From contig NZ_KI912151.1 of assembly GCF_000517105.1 (NCBI RefSeq), positions 706,460 through 770,459 of the forward strand: DNA of 64,000 nt, written 5' to 3'. The position numbers and the translations under genes are program-made. Each line of letters opens with the position of its first letter. Position 1 is the stretch's first letter. Of the stretch, positions 18,779 to 27,155 are shown piece by piece. The stretch comes from Fischerella sp. PCC 9605 (lineage in GTDB: Bacteria; Cyanobacteriota; Cyanobacteriia; Cyanobacteriales; Nostocaceae). A model generated the notes under the pieces. That model did not search any database. It saw nothing but the letters and a program-made list of their open reading frames with translations, and was not told the DNA's origin.

Positions 18779-20086
18779 TTATTTCTTCATTCCCCGCAAA
18801 CGGATACATTCTACTGCTGAAAAAATACCTGCGCCTGCTAGCAAAAACTGACTGATTGGTATTTCTTGAGAACCATACGACCGATATTCTTGAAATAAAA
18901 GCAGTATGCCGCAAAGGCAGAATACTACAGCGAACACTGCATCATAATCTCGTGCCAATCTTGGATAGGAAGAACGGAGAAAAAATAAGCCAACTCCAAC
19001 TACAGCCAGACCAATACCTAGCAAAATAATCCAGGTCGGTGCTTTAAATAAAAGCAATCCTGCCGCACCCACAAAAGGTAATAATCTAGCCACGGAGAGA
19101 GTTTTGTCTATCCAAGCTGGCGGTGTAACTTGAGATGAAGGTGGACAATGATCGGTGGCATGAGAAGCAGGTAGAGAGGATGATTGGGGGTATGTATTCA
19201 TCGGCTGCGGCATGGTTGGTTGTGCATATGCCGCAGGGGTAGATGTTTGCGTTGGTGCTAAGGGATGAAGCAATTGCTGAATATCCTGCAATACTTCTGT
19301 AGCAGATTGATAGCGATCGCGATAATGGTAGCGTAGCATCCTCTGCACAACAGCTACCAGTCTAGGCGACACCTGCGCTTGGTTTGGCCAGATGATTTCT
19401 CCGGTTTCGGGATGTTCCTGTAACTGAGTTGGCAATATTCCCGTCAGCGCTTGGATGGCGATCGCCCCAACAGCGTAAATATCACTATTTGGGCGTGGTT
19501 TGCCTTGCGCTTGTTCTGCTGGCATATAACCAGGGGTTCCAATCGCAACAGTAGCAGCCATTTGACTGGGAGATGCTGCCAGTTGAGAACGCATTTGTTT
19601 AACCGCGCCAAAATCAATTAAAACTAGTTTGCCGTCAGAATCGCGTCTAATTAAATTATCAGGTTTAATATCACGATGAATCACACCGTAGCTGTGAACA
19701 AACTCCAAGACACTCAAAACGTCTTGTAACATCTGAATAACTTGGCTTTCCGTCCAAGGTTGACCAACTCGCATTTCTGCACTGAGTGGATGCCCTGCAA
19801 TCAACTCTTGCACCAAGTAAAATTCTTCATTTTCTTCAAAATAAGCTAACAGACGGGGAATTTGGTTATGGTTGCCCAGTTGTTCGAGAATTTCTGCTTC
19901 ACTGTTAAATAAGCGTCTGGCAGTTTGTAAATAATAGGGGTCGGAACTCGCAGGCTTAAGCAGCTTGAGAACACATTTAGGGTTGCCTGGGCGGCGGGTG
20001 TCTTCGGCGATATAAGTTTCACCAAATCCTCCGGCACTCAGGACTTGGATAACTTTGTAACGACCGTCTAGTAGCTTTCCTAACAT
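18779..20086 (-). CDS. Serine/threonine protein kinase with C-terminal Ycf66-like domain
   Basis: 436 residues from the ATG at 20086 (LDGRYKVIQVLSAGGFGETY is the usual kinase start; the frame extends to 20224 without a better start). Kinase motifs are intact: Lys41 in VLKLLKP, HRDIKPDN, DFGAVKQM, and GTPGYMPAEQAQG in the activation segment. After a Pro/Ser/Gln-rich linker (about 280-330), residues about 350-436 form membrane helices with the Ycf66 signature RPRLARDYDAV-like loop, CGILLLFQEY and AVECIRLRG. The kinase would thus be tethered to a membrane, perhaps the thylakoid (inference). Substrate unknown. Confidence 0.92.
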   Translation of the reverse strand: MLGKLLDGRYKVIQVLSAGGFGETYIAEDTRRPGNPKCVLKLLKPASSDPYYLQTARRLFNSEAEILEQLGNHNQIPRLLAYFEENEEFYLVQELIAGHPLSAEMRVGQPWTESQVIQMLQDVLSVLEFVHSYGVIHRDIKPDNLIRRDSDGKLVLIDFGAVKQMRSQLAASPSQMAATVAIGTPGYMPAEQAQGKPRPNSDIYAVGAIAIQALTGILPTQLQEHPETGEIIWPNQAQVSPRLVAVVQRMLRYHYRDRYQSATEVLQDIQQLLHPLAPTQTSTPAAYAQPTMPQPMNTYPQSSSLPASHATDHCPPSSQVTPPAWIDKTLSVARLLPFVGAAGLLLFKAPTWIILLGIGLAVVGVGLFFLRSSYPRLARDYDAVFAVVFCLCGILLLFQEYRSYGSQEIPISQFLLAGAGIFSAVECIRLRGMKK

Positions 20087-20257
20087 GGTGGGGCTGGTGC
20101 GAGTATTTTTATTAATCTTGCCACACGATGATAAAACGTTTGCGATCGCAACTGTACCAGTGTAAAAAATAGGGCAAGAGGGGAGATGGGGAAGGGGCCC
20201 CCACTTTGTGGGGATAAGGGGCAATGGGAAGATGGGGAGGTGGGGAGAGCCGCTTCG

Positions 20258-20357
20258 CGGAATTCAAAATTCAAAATTCAAAATTTTTGACTTTTGACTT
20301 TTGACTTGTTACGCCACTAACCACCAACAACCAACCACCAACAACCAACTATTGATT
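20258..20357. repeat. Heptanucleotide repeat tract upstream of hydrolase
   Basis: Runs of AATTCAA, TTGACTT and CCAACAA-type heptads fill the divergent spacer between the kinase and hydrolase genes. They belong to the same STRR-like class as the other tracts. Confidence 0.75.
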
Positions 20358-21242
20358 ATGCTTCAGTTTCAACCTCCAGGCTTTGGACATAAAGTCATTA
20401 ACACTTCCTTAGGGTCAATGGTTTACTATACCCAAACTACTGCACCCTGGTGCATTGCTGAGACTGAAGATTTACCGCCGCTAATATTCCTTCACTGTTT
20501 CGGTGGTGGATCGTCTGCTTATGAATGGTCGAAAGTTTATCCTGCTTTTGCTGCCTCTCATCGCATCCTCGCACCAGATTTAATCGGTTGGGGAGAATCT
20601 GCTCATCCGGTGTGGGATTATCAAATTAATGACTATCTCACAACCATAACAGAATTTATCAGACACACTTGTTCCCCGCCTGTGACAGTAGTAGCATCTT
20701 CTATAACAGCTGCTTTCACGATCAGGCTGGCTATTGCCCAACCTTTTTTATTCAAAGCGCTGTATTTGGTTTGTCCCTCTGGTTTTGATGATTTTGGGCA
20801 AGGTGCTGGACGCAGGCTACCGCTTCAGGTCATCAATACACCACTGTTGGATAATCTAATTTATGCCCTCGGTGCTGAGAATGAAATAGCAGTCAACAAC
20901 TTTTTGCGAAGTTTTCTGTTTGCCAAACCCGAACGACTTTATCAAGAGATAGTAGAGGCTTATTTATTCTCTGCCCAACAGCCAAATGCCAAGTTTGCAG
21001 CGTTGGCATTTTTGCGAGGCGACCTTTATTTTGATTTAAGTTTGTATATTGAACAGCTTGATATTCCCACAGTGATATTTTGGGGCGAGAAAGCACAATT
21101 TACCACTGTGAAATTAGGGCAGCGGTTGGCAAAGTTAAATCCAAGGGCAATTCAAGATTTTCATGTGATTGCAGATGCGGGAGTGTTACCACATCTGGAA
21201 ATGCCAGAGATAGTAATTGGATTGTTGCAACGGTATTTGTAA
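20358..21242 (+). CDS. Alpha/beta-fold hydrolase
   Basis: 294 residues from the ATG at 20358; the longer frame from 20301 translates repeat sequence and is rejected. The fold is recognisable: oxyanion region FLHCFGGGSSAYEWSKVYP, then APDLIGWGESAHP, a candidate acid in FWGEKAQF, and a candidate His in ADAGVLPHLEMPE. The nucleophile elbow reads VVASSITAAF, where the usual GxSxG glycines are replaced, so catalysis may be altered. Substrate unknown; no signal peptide. Confidence 0.8.
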   Translation: MLQFQPPGFGHKVINTSLGSMVYYTQTTAPWCIAETEDLPPLIFLHCFGGGSSAYEWSKVYPAFAASHRILAPDLIGWGESAHPVWDYQINDYLTTITEFIRHTCSPPVTVVASSITAAFTIRLAIAQPFLFKALYLVCPSGFDDFGQGAGRRLPLQVINTPLLDNLIYALGAENEIAVNNFLRSFLFAKPERLYQEIVEAYLFSAQQPNAKFAALAFLRGDLYFDLSLYIEQLDIPTVIFWGEKAQFTTVKLGQRLAKLNPRAIQDFHVIADAGVLPHLEMPEIVIGLLQRYL

Positions 21243-21281
21243 TATCCCCGACTTCTGGTGAAAAGTTAGGTATCTGTCTTT

Positions 21282-22064
21282 TTAATTTAATTTCTCTAGT
21301 TCAGATGTAGTAAAACCTGTTAGTTTAGCTACCTGTTCTACTGACATACCTTGCTGAAGTAGGTTGCGTGCAACTTGTAGCAACCGAGACTCTGCTTGTT
21401 CTGCTCGTTTTCGTTCCTGTTCTGCCCGTTGCCGTTCCTGTTCTGCTATTTCTTCAGCCGTTGGCAATAATTCTCCCTCTAGAGTTGCCCAGCGTAACCA
21501 AGTTGCTTCCACACCTTGATACTTACCTTGCCAACGCTGCAATGCTAAACCTAATGCCCGGCTCACCAATTGATTACGTTGATTTACGGCTATTGGTTGG
21601 TAAATTACGCCATCAGTGGAGAAACCCGCCCAATCATCTGGGTTAAAGGGGTCAAACCAAAAATATTCTGGCACACGCATCTGATTTTGATAAATCAGCT
21701 TTTTCTGATTTTTATCTGCGTCAGCGGTACTGTCAGAAAGTAATTCTATAACTACATCCGGTGCTTTGCCTTCTTCCCAGACAACCCAACTTTTGCGTTC
21801 TCCCTTGGGAACTCCTAACACAGCAAAAAAATCTGGCCCTTTAAAATCTTTGTTTCGCACCTGGGCTAGGCTGTAGTAAACGAACATATTACCGCCTACA
21901 TACCCATCTTCTCTTCCTTCCAACCACTGCACCAGAGCATCAATGAGTAAATCCATTTGCAATTTGTGCCGTTGGCTTTCCATGTTTTCGTTGTCATCGT
22001 AAGGCAGTTCTGCCTGGGTTGGGGGCAGTGTTACGTAGGGTGCAGTGCAGGTAGTGTCTGTCAT
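21282..22064 (-). CDS. Uma2-family (DUF820) putative endonuclease
   Basis: 260 residues. The PD-(D/E)XK-like core is visible: GPDFFAVLGVPKGERKSWVVW with the following EEGKAPDVVIELLSDSTADAD, then YQNQMRVPEYFWFDPF. The C-terminus has an EQERQRAEQERKRAEQAE repeat and a helix-turn-helix-like end (MSVEQVAKLTGFTTSEL). These genes are hugely expanded in filamentous cyanobacteria, and their biological role is not established. Confidence 0.9.
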   Translation of the reverse strand: MTDTTCTAPYVTLPPTQAELPYDDNENMESQRHKLQMDLLIDALVQWLEGREDGYVGGNMFVYYSLAQVRNKDFKGPDFFAVLGVPKGERKSWVVWEEGKAPDVVIELLSDSTADADKNQKKLIYQNQMRVPEYFWFDPFNPDDWAGFSTDGVIYQPIAVNQRNQLVSRALGLALQRWQGKYQGVEATWLRWATLEGELLPTAEEIAEQERQRAEQERKRAEQAESRLLQVARNLLQQGMSVEQVAKLTGFTTSELEKLN

Positions 22065-22189
22065 GGCTTAGACCCAGTGCTGACATTTTTATATTAATTG
22101 ATGGCGTTGATGAGATGCGATCGCACTTCCCAAGATCAAATTCAGTGAACATAAGAAGGGCGATCGCGCTTTTTTAACCATCGATGATA

Positions 22190-22585
22190 CTACGCAGATT
22201 GGGGTTTCTCAGTGGGTGTTTCCTCCGGAACACCTTTTAAGCGACTCACCGTGCTTCTGCGGATGCGATCACTCTTGCGAACACCACCAGCCATTTCATA
22301 TTCGCAGCTGTCCTTGCCATACTTACAAGCCACTCCAATCAACATCCTCTCAGAGATTTCACCCAAGGTTTTCTCCAGTTCGTCAATCTCGTTTTTGGAA
22401 GAATCAATCATCGAGAGAGCAGTGTTGTAAGCAACTAATTTGGTACGTAACTGCTCAATTACTTGTGTCATAATTTGCAAGTTGCAAGCATCCCCAAAAG
22501 TCATGTTTGGATCAATTGCCTTCAGCCCAGCGGATCTTAATTCAGCATTTTTGAGAATACGAGATGTGCGTTTTGGACGGGACAT
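22190..22585 (-). CDS. Conserved-looking hypothetical protein (131 aa)
   Basis: Family not recognised with certainty. The N-terminus is basic (MSRPKRTSRILKNAELRSAG), the middle is helical (LQIMTQVIEQLRTKLVAYN, then coiled coil DELEKTLGEISERML) and the C-terminus is basic and polar with a Cys pair in GVACKYGKDSCEYEMAGG. It looks like a small nucleic-acid or protein-binding helical protein. It lies beside the Uma2 gene, same strand, 126 nt apart. Confidence 0.6.
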   Translation of the reverse strand: MSRPKRTSRILKNAELRSAGLKAIDPNMTFGDACNLQIMTQVIEQLRTKLVAYNTALSMIDSSKNEIDELEKTLGEISERMLIGVACKYGKDSCEYEMAGGVRKSDRIRRSTVSRLKGVPEETPTEKPQSA

Positions 22586-22773
22586 AGGTATACTTCTTTA
22601 AAATTGTTCTAAAGCTAGCTTGCCTTACTGAAGCTGAATTATGGCTCAGGATAATTCGCAAATATTTGTATTTTTTATAACAAGTTTTTTATATAATTAG
22701 AGTAATTTCTCTGATAGTGCCGTTGATACTTAGTTGATTTTGCGATCGCTTCAACGTTAGTGACCACAGTCTT

Positions 22774-22920
22774 GATGTTTCTTATGAAAGTTGTGATGTT
22801 AATAAAGAAAGTCGCGATGTTTTGAACAAACATCATGATGTTATCTATGAATATCGTGATGTTAATAAGAAAAATCACGATGGTTTGAACAAACATCATG
22901 ATGTTATCTATGAATGGGTT
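22774..22920. repeat. Seven-unit 21-bp tandem repeat
   Basis: Seven contiguous 21-bp units, each starting GATGTT (or GATGGT). There is a 63-bp higher-order period: units 3-4 recur almost exactly as units 6-7. Read on the plus strand every unit encodes a DVxxExx or DVLNKHH heptapeptide without stops, but no start codon is available. Not a CRISPR array: no spacers. Confidence 0.85.
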
Positions 22921-23065
22921 GCTGTTTGTGATAAATGCTGATTTTGGAAATGCGATCGCTAATCAGTTAACAGTTAACAGCGATCAAGATAACTGGCAAC
23001 TGATAACTGTATCCCTGTCAAGGTGGGTAAAACCTGCTTTCATGGGCTGATTTTTGGCGATTCGA

Positions 23066-23124
23066 CTTGGTGTCTTGGTGTCTTGGTGGTTAATAATGAA
23101 CCACAAAGACACTAAGACACAAAG
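23066..23124. repeat. Dispersed hairpin, copy 3
   Basis: Arms of about 26 nt (23066-23091 and 23099-23124), mostly complementary, separated by AATAATG. It is the same family as copies at 11225 and 15105, and lies just upstream of the broken CARF gene. Confidence 0.8.
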
Positions 23125-23234
23125 AAAACTATGCTTTAAAGGTTACACCTTGACTAGGCTACTGATAACTGAATCACCGCCACCATCTTGCCACATACCC
23201 AATAGCGCCAGCAACTTCTGCTATTGAAAATGTC

Positions 23235-23762
23235 TTGAATCAGCCAAATGAAAAATTATCATTAGCAGATTTTCACAATATAAATTTATTTAACTCTAAT
23301 CTAGTTCCACAAATAAAAGCTGTGGAATATCATCTCCTGCAAGGTAACTTACGGGATGTTTGGCTGATTAGTAGCGAAAGTAAGAAGAATGTTAAAGGCA
23401 GCGAAGATACAGCCAATATTTTAGAACAATATTTGCGCTTTCAGTATGGTCAAAGACTCGATATTCACTCCCAAAAATTTATAGTGAAAGATTGGGATTA
23501 CGCGACAATTTGGTAATTAGGAGAAGAAATATTTCGACAATCTGGCTACAAAGATGAAGTGATAGTTGCTGACATTACTGGCGGCACAAAAATGATGAGT
23601 GTGGCGCTGGCTATGGCTTGTATTCCGCCAAGACGACGGATGCAATACATGGATTCGCAACGAGACTGGCAGGGGAACCCGTTACCCACGGGGGAAATGA
23701 AGCCTGTAGTTATTGATATTGACCCGATTTTGTATCCGTTGCTTCAGGATGTTGGGGAATGA
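23235..23762 (+). pseudogene. CARF-domain CRISPR-associated protein, interrupted by in-frame TAA
   Basis: A single reading frame encodes a C-terminal CARF domain: NLVPQIKAVEYHLLQ, then VWLISSESK, and the diagnostic VIVADITGGTKMMSVALAMA. The frame is broken by TAA at 23514-23516 (after ...YATIW) and then continues in the same frame with LGEEIFRQSGYKDEV. The frame is also open upstream to about 23169 without an ATG, so the N-terminus seems missing. CARF domains bind cyclic oligoadenylate made by Cas10. A CAA-to-TAA change would explain the stop. Probably a decayed relative of the effectors in the type III-A locus 1 kb downstream. Confidence 0.75.
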
Positions 23763-23791
23763 AGCTGTATCGTTTGAACTCGAATTAACAA

Positions 23792-24214
23792 TCAAGCAGA
23801 TTGTGGTTGCGAAGTTTGATATGTTTGCAAATATTCAATCATCAGCAAGCGCAAATAATCCAGCATCCGAATATAGGCTTTCATTTGCTTGTAGTCGCGA
23901 TCGCTAGTAAAGTAAAATTCAGCAACTACTGGCACATCAAAGACTCGCATACTTTGCAAGCGCTCAATAGCCTGCTGTTCATTTTCAATCCAACCGCGTG
24001 CTTGAATTTGACAAGCGTAACCTCGGATATCCACCGTTAACAGTTCAATTTCCTCTAAAATAGAAAATTCTTCCTCCCCAGGAGGATATAGAGTAGCAAT
24101 TTCTTTGCGCTCTTGCTTGGTATTTTGATAATCTCCTGTTAACTGCTCTAATAATTGAGAAATATAATTTCTTTTAATTTCAGGATTTTGAGTATCAAGA
24201 GTTGCTTTAGTCAT
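23792..24214 (-). CDS. Hypothetical helical protein (140 aa), second gene of an overlapping pair
   Basis: Family not recognised. Mostly helical and charged; central segment EEFSILEEIELLTVDIRGY, later VPVVAEFYFTSDRDYKQMKA. No membrane helices or catalytic motifs. Its ATG lies inside the 3' end of the upstream gene (8-nt overlap), so the two are translationally coupled. The pair is divergent from cas10. Confidence 0.65.
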   Translation of the reverse strand: MTKATLDTQNPEIKRNYISQLLEQLTGDYQNTKQERKEIATLYPPGEEEFSILEEIELLTVDIRGYACQIQARGWIENEQQAIERLQSMRVFDVPVVAEFYFTSDRDYKQMKAYIRMLDYLRLLMIEYLQTYQTSQPQSA

Positions 24215-24551
24215 CGTTTACCCCATAGGTAACTATTTTTTCAATGCCAAATTTATCGGGTCGTACAATTAGATATTCATTTCCCTTACGATAAACTGCT
24301 GAACCATCCTGACGATATCCAACTTTAGGAATTCTTACCGCTCTTTTTTTATTAAAATTATGAGCTTTGCGTAGATATTTCAGGGAGTCGATTTCTTTTC
24401 TATTAGCATGGTCTAGAATACTCTGAGCCACATTGATATAGGTAGAAGCATCCCACTCAGCCATATACTGCCGTATTTCAGTAACTTCCGCCTCAGTGTA
24501 TCCTTCACATAGTTGGGCTAAAAATGGGTCTGGCGATGGTTCATCGTACAC
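24207..24551 (-). CDS. Hypothetical protein (114 aa), first gene of an overlapping pair
   Basis: Family not recognised. The N-terminal two thirds are helical (LAQLCEGYTEAEVTEIRQYM, SILDHANRKEIDSLKYLRKA); the C-terminus is a basic beta-rich segment, VGYRQDGSAVYRKGNEYLIV followed by RPDKFGIEKIVTYG. The size, overlap with the next gene and location beside a CRISPR locus recall a toxin-antitoxin unit, but no known toxin fold is identified. Confidence 0.65.
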   Translation of the reverse strand: MYDEPSPDPFLAQLCEGYTEAEVTEIRQYMAEWDASTYINVAQSILDHANRKEIDSLKYLRKAHNFNKKRAVRIPKVGYRQDGSAVYRKGNEYLIVRPDKFGIEKIVTYGVNDD

Positions 24552-24616
24552 TATGTTTTTACTCCTGCTAGTTCATTGGGCTACTAGACTTTTTTACCAA
24601 TTTTCTTGTCATGCAC

Positions 24617-24650
24617 GTTTCATTACCACTTCCCGTTAAGGGACGAAAAC
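24617..24650 (+). repeat. Possible solitary degenerate CRISPR repeat upstream of cas10
   Basis: The 34-nt segment begins GTTTC, has a TCCC-GTTAA-GGGA hairpin core and ends GACGAAAAC, the architecture of cyanobacterial CRISPR repeats (GTTTC...GAAAC). No second copy follows at spacer distance. It shares its core and tail with the segment at 34782-34820 on the opposite strand. Confidence 0.4.
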
Positions 24651-24826
24651 GAAATTAACTCCTTGTTGTCAACATTCTTTATAAACCTCAGTACTTTTCG
24701 GTAGCAAAAACTTTATCTGCTGGTATAATCATGCCTAATTATTTACTAATAGGTAGATTTGGAAGACCCCAATTCTACCCATAAGCTATAATTACACGCA
24801 GTTCAGCACAACCACCGTGAAGTGTA

Positions 24827-27151
24827 ATGACTGACTCAAAAGCTACCGACGCCTCATTGCAAGTTGCTCAACAAGCTGTGTGGGTTTTAGCACAATTAGC
24901 TAATGTACAATTACCTAGTGAATGTAAGTACCCAGAAGATTCAGAAGCAATTAAGCAAGCAAAGCGTATCTTGTGGTCTAACAATCAAGACATCCTGTGG
25001 TCTAAAGAAAAAACGGTCAATTTGACTCCCCTGCGCCTATTGTTTGACCAAGTGCAACTATTGCACGGTCAACATAAACAACATTACTGGGAAGCTACCT
25101 ACATTAAAGGAATAAACCCGCAGATTCCCTATCCACGAGAAGGAAAACCACCACAAAGAGATATTGAATTTCTTAAAAAACGCATCAAACGGGTTCTGAG
25201 TTTAGAGAAACTTAACAGAGAAACTTGGAAAAATCTATCGCTGCTTACTCTAATTCTAGAGAAATTCGGTTCTTACATTAGCTTCAATAATTCAGATATT
25301 GCCCTAATTGATATGGTAAGGGCAACTGGTGCTGTAGCAGCAGCCCTAGCAAAAAACCCTAATGCTGAAAAACTTAGATTAATTGCTGGTGATTTATCAG
25401 GTATCCAAAAATTTATCTATACAATAACTTCTGCTGGTGCGCTTAAATCTCTGCGTGCGAGAAGCTTTTACTTAGAATTAGTCACAGAAGAAGTCGTTCA
25501 ACAACTGTTGCAAAAACTAGAATTACCACGTACCAATGTGATTTATGCTGGCGGCGGTAACTTATATCTGCTCGCACCTACAAATGAGACAGAAGATAAA
25601 CTGAAAGAAGTAAGCCAGAAATTAAATAAGTGGTTAGCAGATGATTTTCAGGGTAAAGTCTTTCTAGCCTTGGCTCATGTAGATTTTAATATTAGAGATA
25701 TCGCGACTAAAGAATTTGCAAAGCACTGGTCAGAAGTAACGCAGAAACTATCAGAACAAAAATCGCGGAAATTTACAGACCAAATTGTAGATTTTCTCAA
25801 ACCCCGTGATAGTCATACACCGTGTAGTGTTTGTCATCGAGATGATTTAGAGCCAGAAAAATTACAACCATTAAGTGATGAGATTTCAGTAGAAGCTTGT
25901 CCTACTTGTCGTAGGATGTTTGAGTTAGGTGGCAAACTTTTAAAAGTCAAGGCAGTTGTGCGATCGCAAAAGCGAGAGCGTATTCCAGGAACAACACCGA
26001 TCAAGCTAAATCTTGAACCTGAACCTGTTTATTATCATATCTTTCAAGGTAAAAAAAAGTCCCAACTAATTGAAAATTTAAAACATATTCCTGACACAGA
26101 AACTGTTTATCTAGTCAATGACTGGATGATATACGACTATTCTCGCGCTACCAATACTATCCCATTGCTAGTGGGTAATTACGCTCAAAAAAGCGAAGAA
26201 GAAGAAGGCTCACTTATCAGAGCAGGTGAAATGGCTGCTAAAACAAAAGGTATTGACAGAGTTGGCTATTTACGGATGGATGTAGACAGGCTAGGACAAA
26301 TTTTTGCACGGGGATTGGGTGATAATCAAACTTTGCCAAAACTTGCTGGACTGTCTCGCCAAATGAGTTACTTCTTCAAAGTATATCTCAACAGCTTGGC
26401 AGAAAATCGTCAGGAGAATTTCCTAAAACAGCGACGGATAGTAAAGGTTTTAGAAAACACTAAAAGTCTTAGTTCAGATGAGCGTAAAAATTTACTTTTC
26501 ATTTATGCTGGAGGCGATGATTTATTTATCAGCGGTGCATGGAATGAGATTATAGAATTTGCCTTTGACGTTTATCAGTGCTTCCGCGCTTATACCGGAA
26601 ATAATCCAGATATTACCCTATCTGGAGGAATCACTATTGATGATCCTAAATTCCCTCTGTATCAAGCTGCTGATGAATCAGGTGCAGCGGAAGAGGAAGC
26701 AAAAGGAAAGGGTAGGGATAGGTTGAGTTTATTTGGTCAAGTATTTAAGTGGGATGAATGGTTAGGAATAGATGATATCAGCCTTATTGATTTTGATATT
26801 AAACAATATCTACATCAAGAATCCAAGCCAAAGCTATTGGGTATTTTGCCATTTGTCGAAAGATTAGAGCGGCAAGATATTGGCGTCAATTATTCTCGTA
26901 ACTTTGTGCGGAACCTACTAATCACTGCACAAATGCAAGAGCAGGCACTCAAAAAATTTGAAGATAGTAAATCGAAGGAAGCTTTAGGTACTCGCTACTA
27001 TTTGCATCTGCCCAAAATAGCCTATACTCTAGCGAGATTACCCAACCGGGTACTAGATGATAGTGATTTTCGCACTTCCCTAAAAAGTCCATATAACGCG
27101 CCTTACTTTCGGGCGATCGCAACTTGGATTGAACTTTTAAACCGCTCATAA
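24827..27151 (+). CDS. csm1: Type III-A CRISPR Cas10/Csm1, without recognisable HD motif
   Basis: 774-residue signature subunit of the Csm interference complex, which makes cyclic oligoadenylates on target RNA binding. Residue 188 onward has the Csm1 hallmark GDLSGIQKFIYTI and LRARSFYLELV. A zinc-binding CxxC pair is at Cys333/336 and Cys358/361. The second palm has MDVDRLGQ near 485 and the cyclase motif GGDD at 562-565. The N-terminal 180 residues lack the HD nuclease signature (HDIGK-type) of most Csm1 proteins, so DNA cleavage is probably absent. It leads the csm operon; csm2 starts 4 nt after its stop. Confidence 0.95.
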   Translation: MTDSKATDASLQVAQQAVWVLAQLANVQLPSECKYPEDSEAIKQAKRILWSNNQDILWSKEKTVNLTPLRLLFDQVQLLHGQHKQHYWEATYIKGINPQIPYPREGKPPQRDIEFLKKRIKRVLSLEKLNRETWKNLSLLTLILEKFGSYISFNNSDIALIDMVRATGAVAAALAKNPNAEKLRLIAGDLSGIQKFIYTITSAGALKSLRARSFYLELVTEEVVQQLLQKLELPRTNVIYAGGGNLYLLAPTNETEDKLKEVSQKLNKWLADDFQGKVFLALAHVDFNIRDIATKEFAKHWSEVTQKLSEQKSRKFTDQIVDFLKPRDSHTPCSVCHRDDLEPEKLQPLSDEISVEACPTCRRMFELGGKLLKVKAVVRSQKRERIPGTTPIKLNLEPEPVYYHIFQGKKKSQLIENLKHIPDTETVYLVNDWMIYDYSRATNTIPLLVGNYAQKSEEEEGSLIRAGEMAAKTKGIDRVGYLRMDVDRLGQIFARGLGDNQTLPKLAGLSRQMSYFFKVYLNSLAENRQENFLKQRRIVKVLENTKSLSSDERKNLLFIYAGGDDLFISGAWNEIIEFAFDVYQCFRAYTGNNPDITLSGGITIDDPKFPLYQAADESGAAEEEAKGKGRDRLSLFGQVFKWDEWLGIDDISLIDFDIKQYLHQESKPKLLGILPFVERLERQDIGVNYSRNFVRNLLITAQMQEQALKKFEDSKSKEALGTRYYLHLPKIAYTLARLPNRVLDDSDFRTSLKSPYNAPYFRAIATWIELLNRS

Positions 27152-27155
27152 TTAT

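Larger units (their letters stand above)
22586..23168. other. Repeat-rich intergenic region
   Basis: About 580 nt with no gene I accept. It contains a 21-bp tandem repeat (22774-22920), HIP1 sites near 22741 and 22951, and the third dispersed hairpin (23066-23124). A 74-codon minus frame and an uninterrupted plus frame across the repeat both exist. Confidence 0.6.

Noticed and set aside
22675-22899. 74-codon minus-strand open frame across the 21-bp repeat
   Set aside because: The hydrophobic Ile/Asn/Phe-rich product is a by-product of the tandem repeat; no ribosome site and no non-repeat domain.
22774-22920. 21-bp repeats as a CRISPR array
   Set aside because: Units are contiguous with no unique spacers.
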